Assembly (NCBI GenBank): GCA_965207335.1
Contig: OZ242267.1
Location: 1,674,001 to 1,738,000 of the forward strand
Source of the DNA: G965207335 sp965207335
Lineage (GTDB): Bacteria; Pseudomonadota; Gammaproteobacteria; PS1; Pseudothioglobaceae
Reading direction: 5' to 3'
DNA: 64,000 nucleotides
Part shown: positions 63,469 through 64,000 of the stretch, piece by piece
Layout of the letters: each line of letters starts with the position of its first letter
Numbering within the stretch: position 1 is the first letter of the stretch
Made by a program: the position numbers and the translations under genes
Notes under the pieces: generated by a model
The model's input: the letters and a program-made list of their open reading frames with translations, nothing else
Told to the model about the DNA's origin: nothing
Database searches by the model: none

Positions 63469-63939
63469 CTATAAAGATTTTGACAATTTAGCAAGCATTT
63501 GCTTATGATCTTGTTCATTAACCTCTTTTTCTAACACTTTTGTAACACCTAGTATAACCAAAGAAGATAATTGTGATTGAAGTTGAGTTTTAACCTTGCT
63601 TATTTCTTGTGCTATTTCATTGCTAGAGCTAAGCTTAATTTTTTCTGCTTCTAATGATGCCGTATCTTTTGCTGCATTTATTATTGTGCTAGCTTGTTTT
63701 TTAGCATTGTCTATTATATCTACTGCCTGATGCTTGGATTGGCTGATAATTTCTTCTACTTTTTGCTCTGCTTCTTTTTGCTCTGCTTGACCTCTTTCAG
63801 CGGCGGTTAAACCATCTTCTATGCGTTTTTGCCTTGCAGACATTAAATCAGATAACGGCTTCCACAAAAATTTATTAATTAAAGCAATAAATATTACAAA
63901 GGCAATAATTTGAATAATAAGTGTTGCTGTAATGTTCAT
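63469..63939 (-). CDS. atpF: ATP synthase b subunit
   Basis: Peripheral-stalk dimer subunit. In 156 residues there is one membrane helix (LIIQIIAFVIFIALINKFLW), then a long charged helix (QKRIEDGLTAAERGQAEQKE and so on) forming the stalk. It lies 22 bp behind the gene entering at the window edge. Confidence 0.96.
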   Translation of the reverse strand: MNITATLIIQIIAFVIFIALINKFLWKPLSDLMSARQKRIEDGLTAAERGQAEQKEAEQKVEEIISQSKHQAVDIIDNAKKQASTIINAAKDTASLEAEKIKLSSSNEIAQEISKVKTQLQSQLSSLVILGVTKVLEKEVNEQDHKQMLAKLSKSL

Positions 63940-63961
63940 ATTAAGCTACCCAAGAAAATTT

Positions 63962-64000
63962 TTATAAACCAGCTATGGCTGATAAAGAAGCACCTACAAA
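63962..64000 (-). CDS. atpE: Probable ATP synthase c subunit, C-terminal end only
   Basis: Twelve codons, FVGASLSAIAGL, and TAA, on the complement in the atpE position before atpF. The sequence is too short to prove the call, which rests on operon order. Confidence 0.65.
   Translation of the reverse strand, partial: FVGASLSAIAGL

Overview
The window comes from an AT-rich (by eye roughly 30% GC) Gram-negative gammaproteobacterium that fixes CO2. The evidence is a red-type (form IC-like) RuBisCO operon with its CbbX activase, a beta-carbonic anhydrase, LPS heptose and Kdo synthesis genes, and gammaproteobacterial gene orders (dnaK-dnaJ, tsaE-amidase, rlmN-x-ispG, and atpE-F-H-A-G-D-C on the minus strand). 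Small IS relics, MITEs, pseudogenes and palindromic repeats are frequent. This fits a thioautotroph-like, possibly host-associated, lineage with a genome under decay and rearrangement. Genus and lifestyle are inference.

Layout. 1-7.1 kb: end of dnaK, dnaJ, hemD with an unknown partner, a cation exchanger, tsaE and a cell-wall amidase separated by a MITE. 7.1-9.8 kb: a bufferin-like (DUF2282) precursor, then seven tandem small genes with a nitrile-hydratase-like (NHLP) leader and a Ser/Thr-rich core. 10-14.3 kb: a sugar transferase, then cbbL-cbbS-cbbX. 14.6-18 kb: xseA, an Smr protein, two more NHLP precursors, rpsT. 18.6-30.6 kb: ndk, rlmN, ispG, OsmC, trpC, kdsA, a dinD/hsdS chimeric pseudogene, ruvX, pyrB, dnaE. 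30.6-31.6 kb: a gene-free block of structured tandem repeats. 31.6-41.3 kb: a surface-glycan cluster that contains its own small acyl-synthesis module. 41.5-50.9 kb: carbonic anhydrase, hemE, rpmE, the ADP-heptose genes, a lipoprotein, a rhodanese, serS. 50.8-53.9 kb: three more NHLP precursors, one split by an IS5-family element, plus a broken copy of part of serS. 54-64 kb: a secreted DsrE-like protein, trxB, ftsK and the ATP synthase operon.

The most unusual content is the set of twelve NHLP-leader precursors (eleven intact, one IS-disrupted) at three loci. Their leaders resemble proteusin/NHLP leaders and mostly end in Ala-Gly. Their cores are built from a tripeptide periodicity: a small or aliphatic residue, then Gly/Ser/Ala/Thr, then Ser/Thr/Cys. 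No RiPP maturase, protease or exporter lies in the window, so any processing would have to be in trans. The second notable system is the glycan cluster: WbpM-type dehydratase, aminotransferase, NeuD-like acyltransferase, two KAS III, a ketoreductase, an ACP, a Rieske oxygenase and a PglC-type transferase. Together they look able to make and attach an unusual acyl group on an amino sugar.
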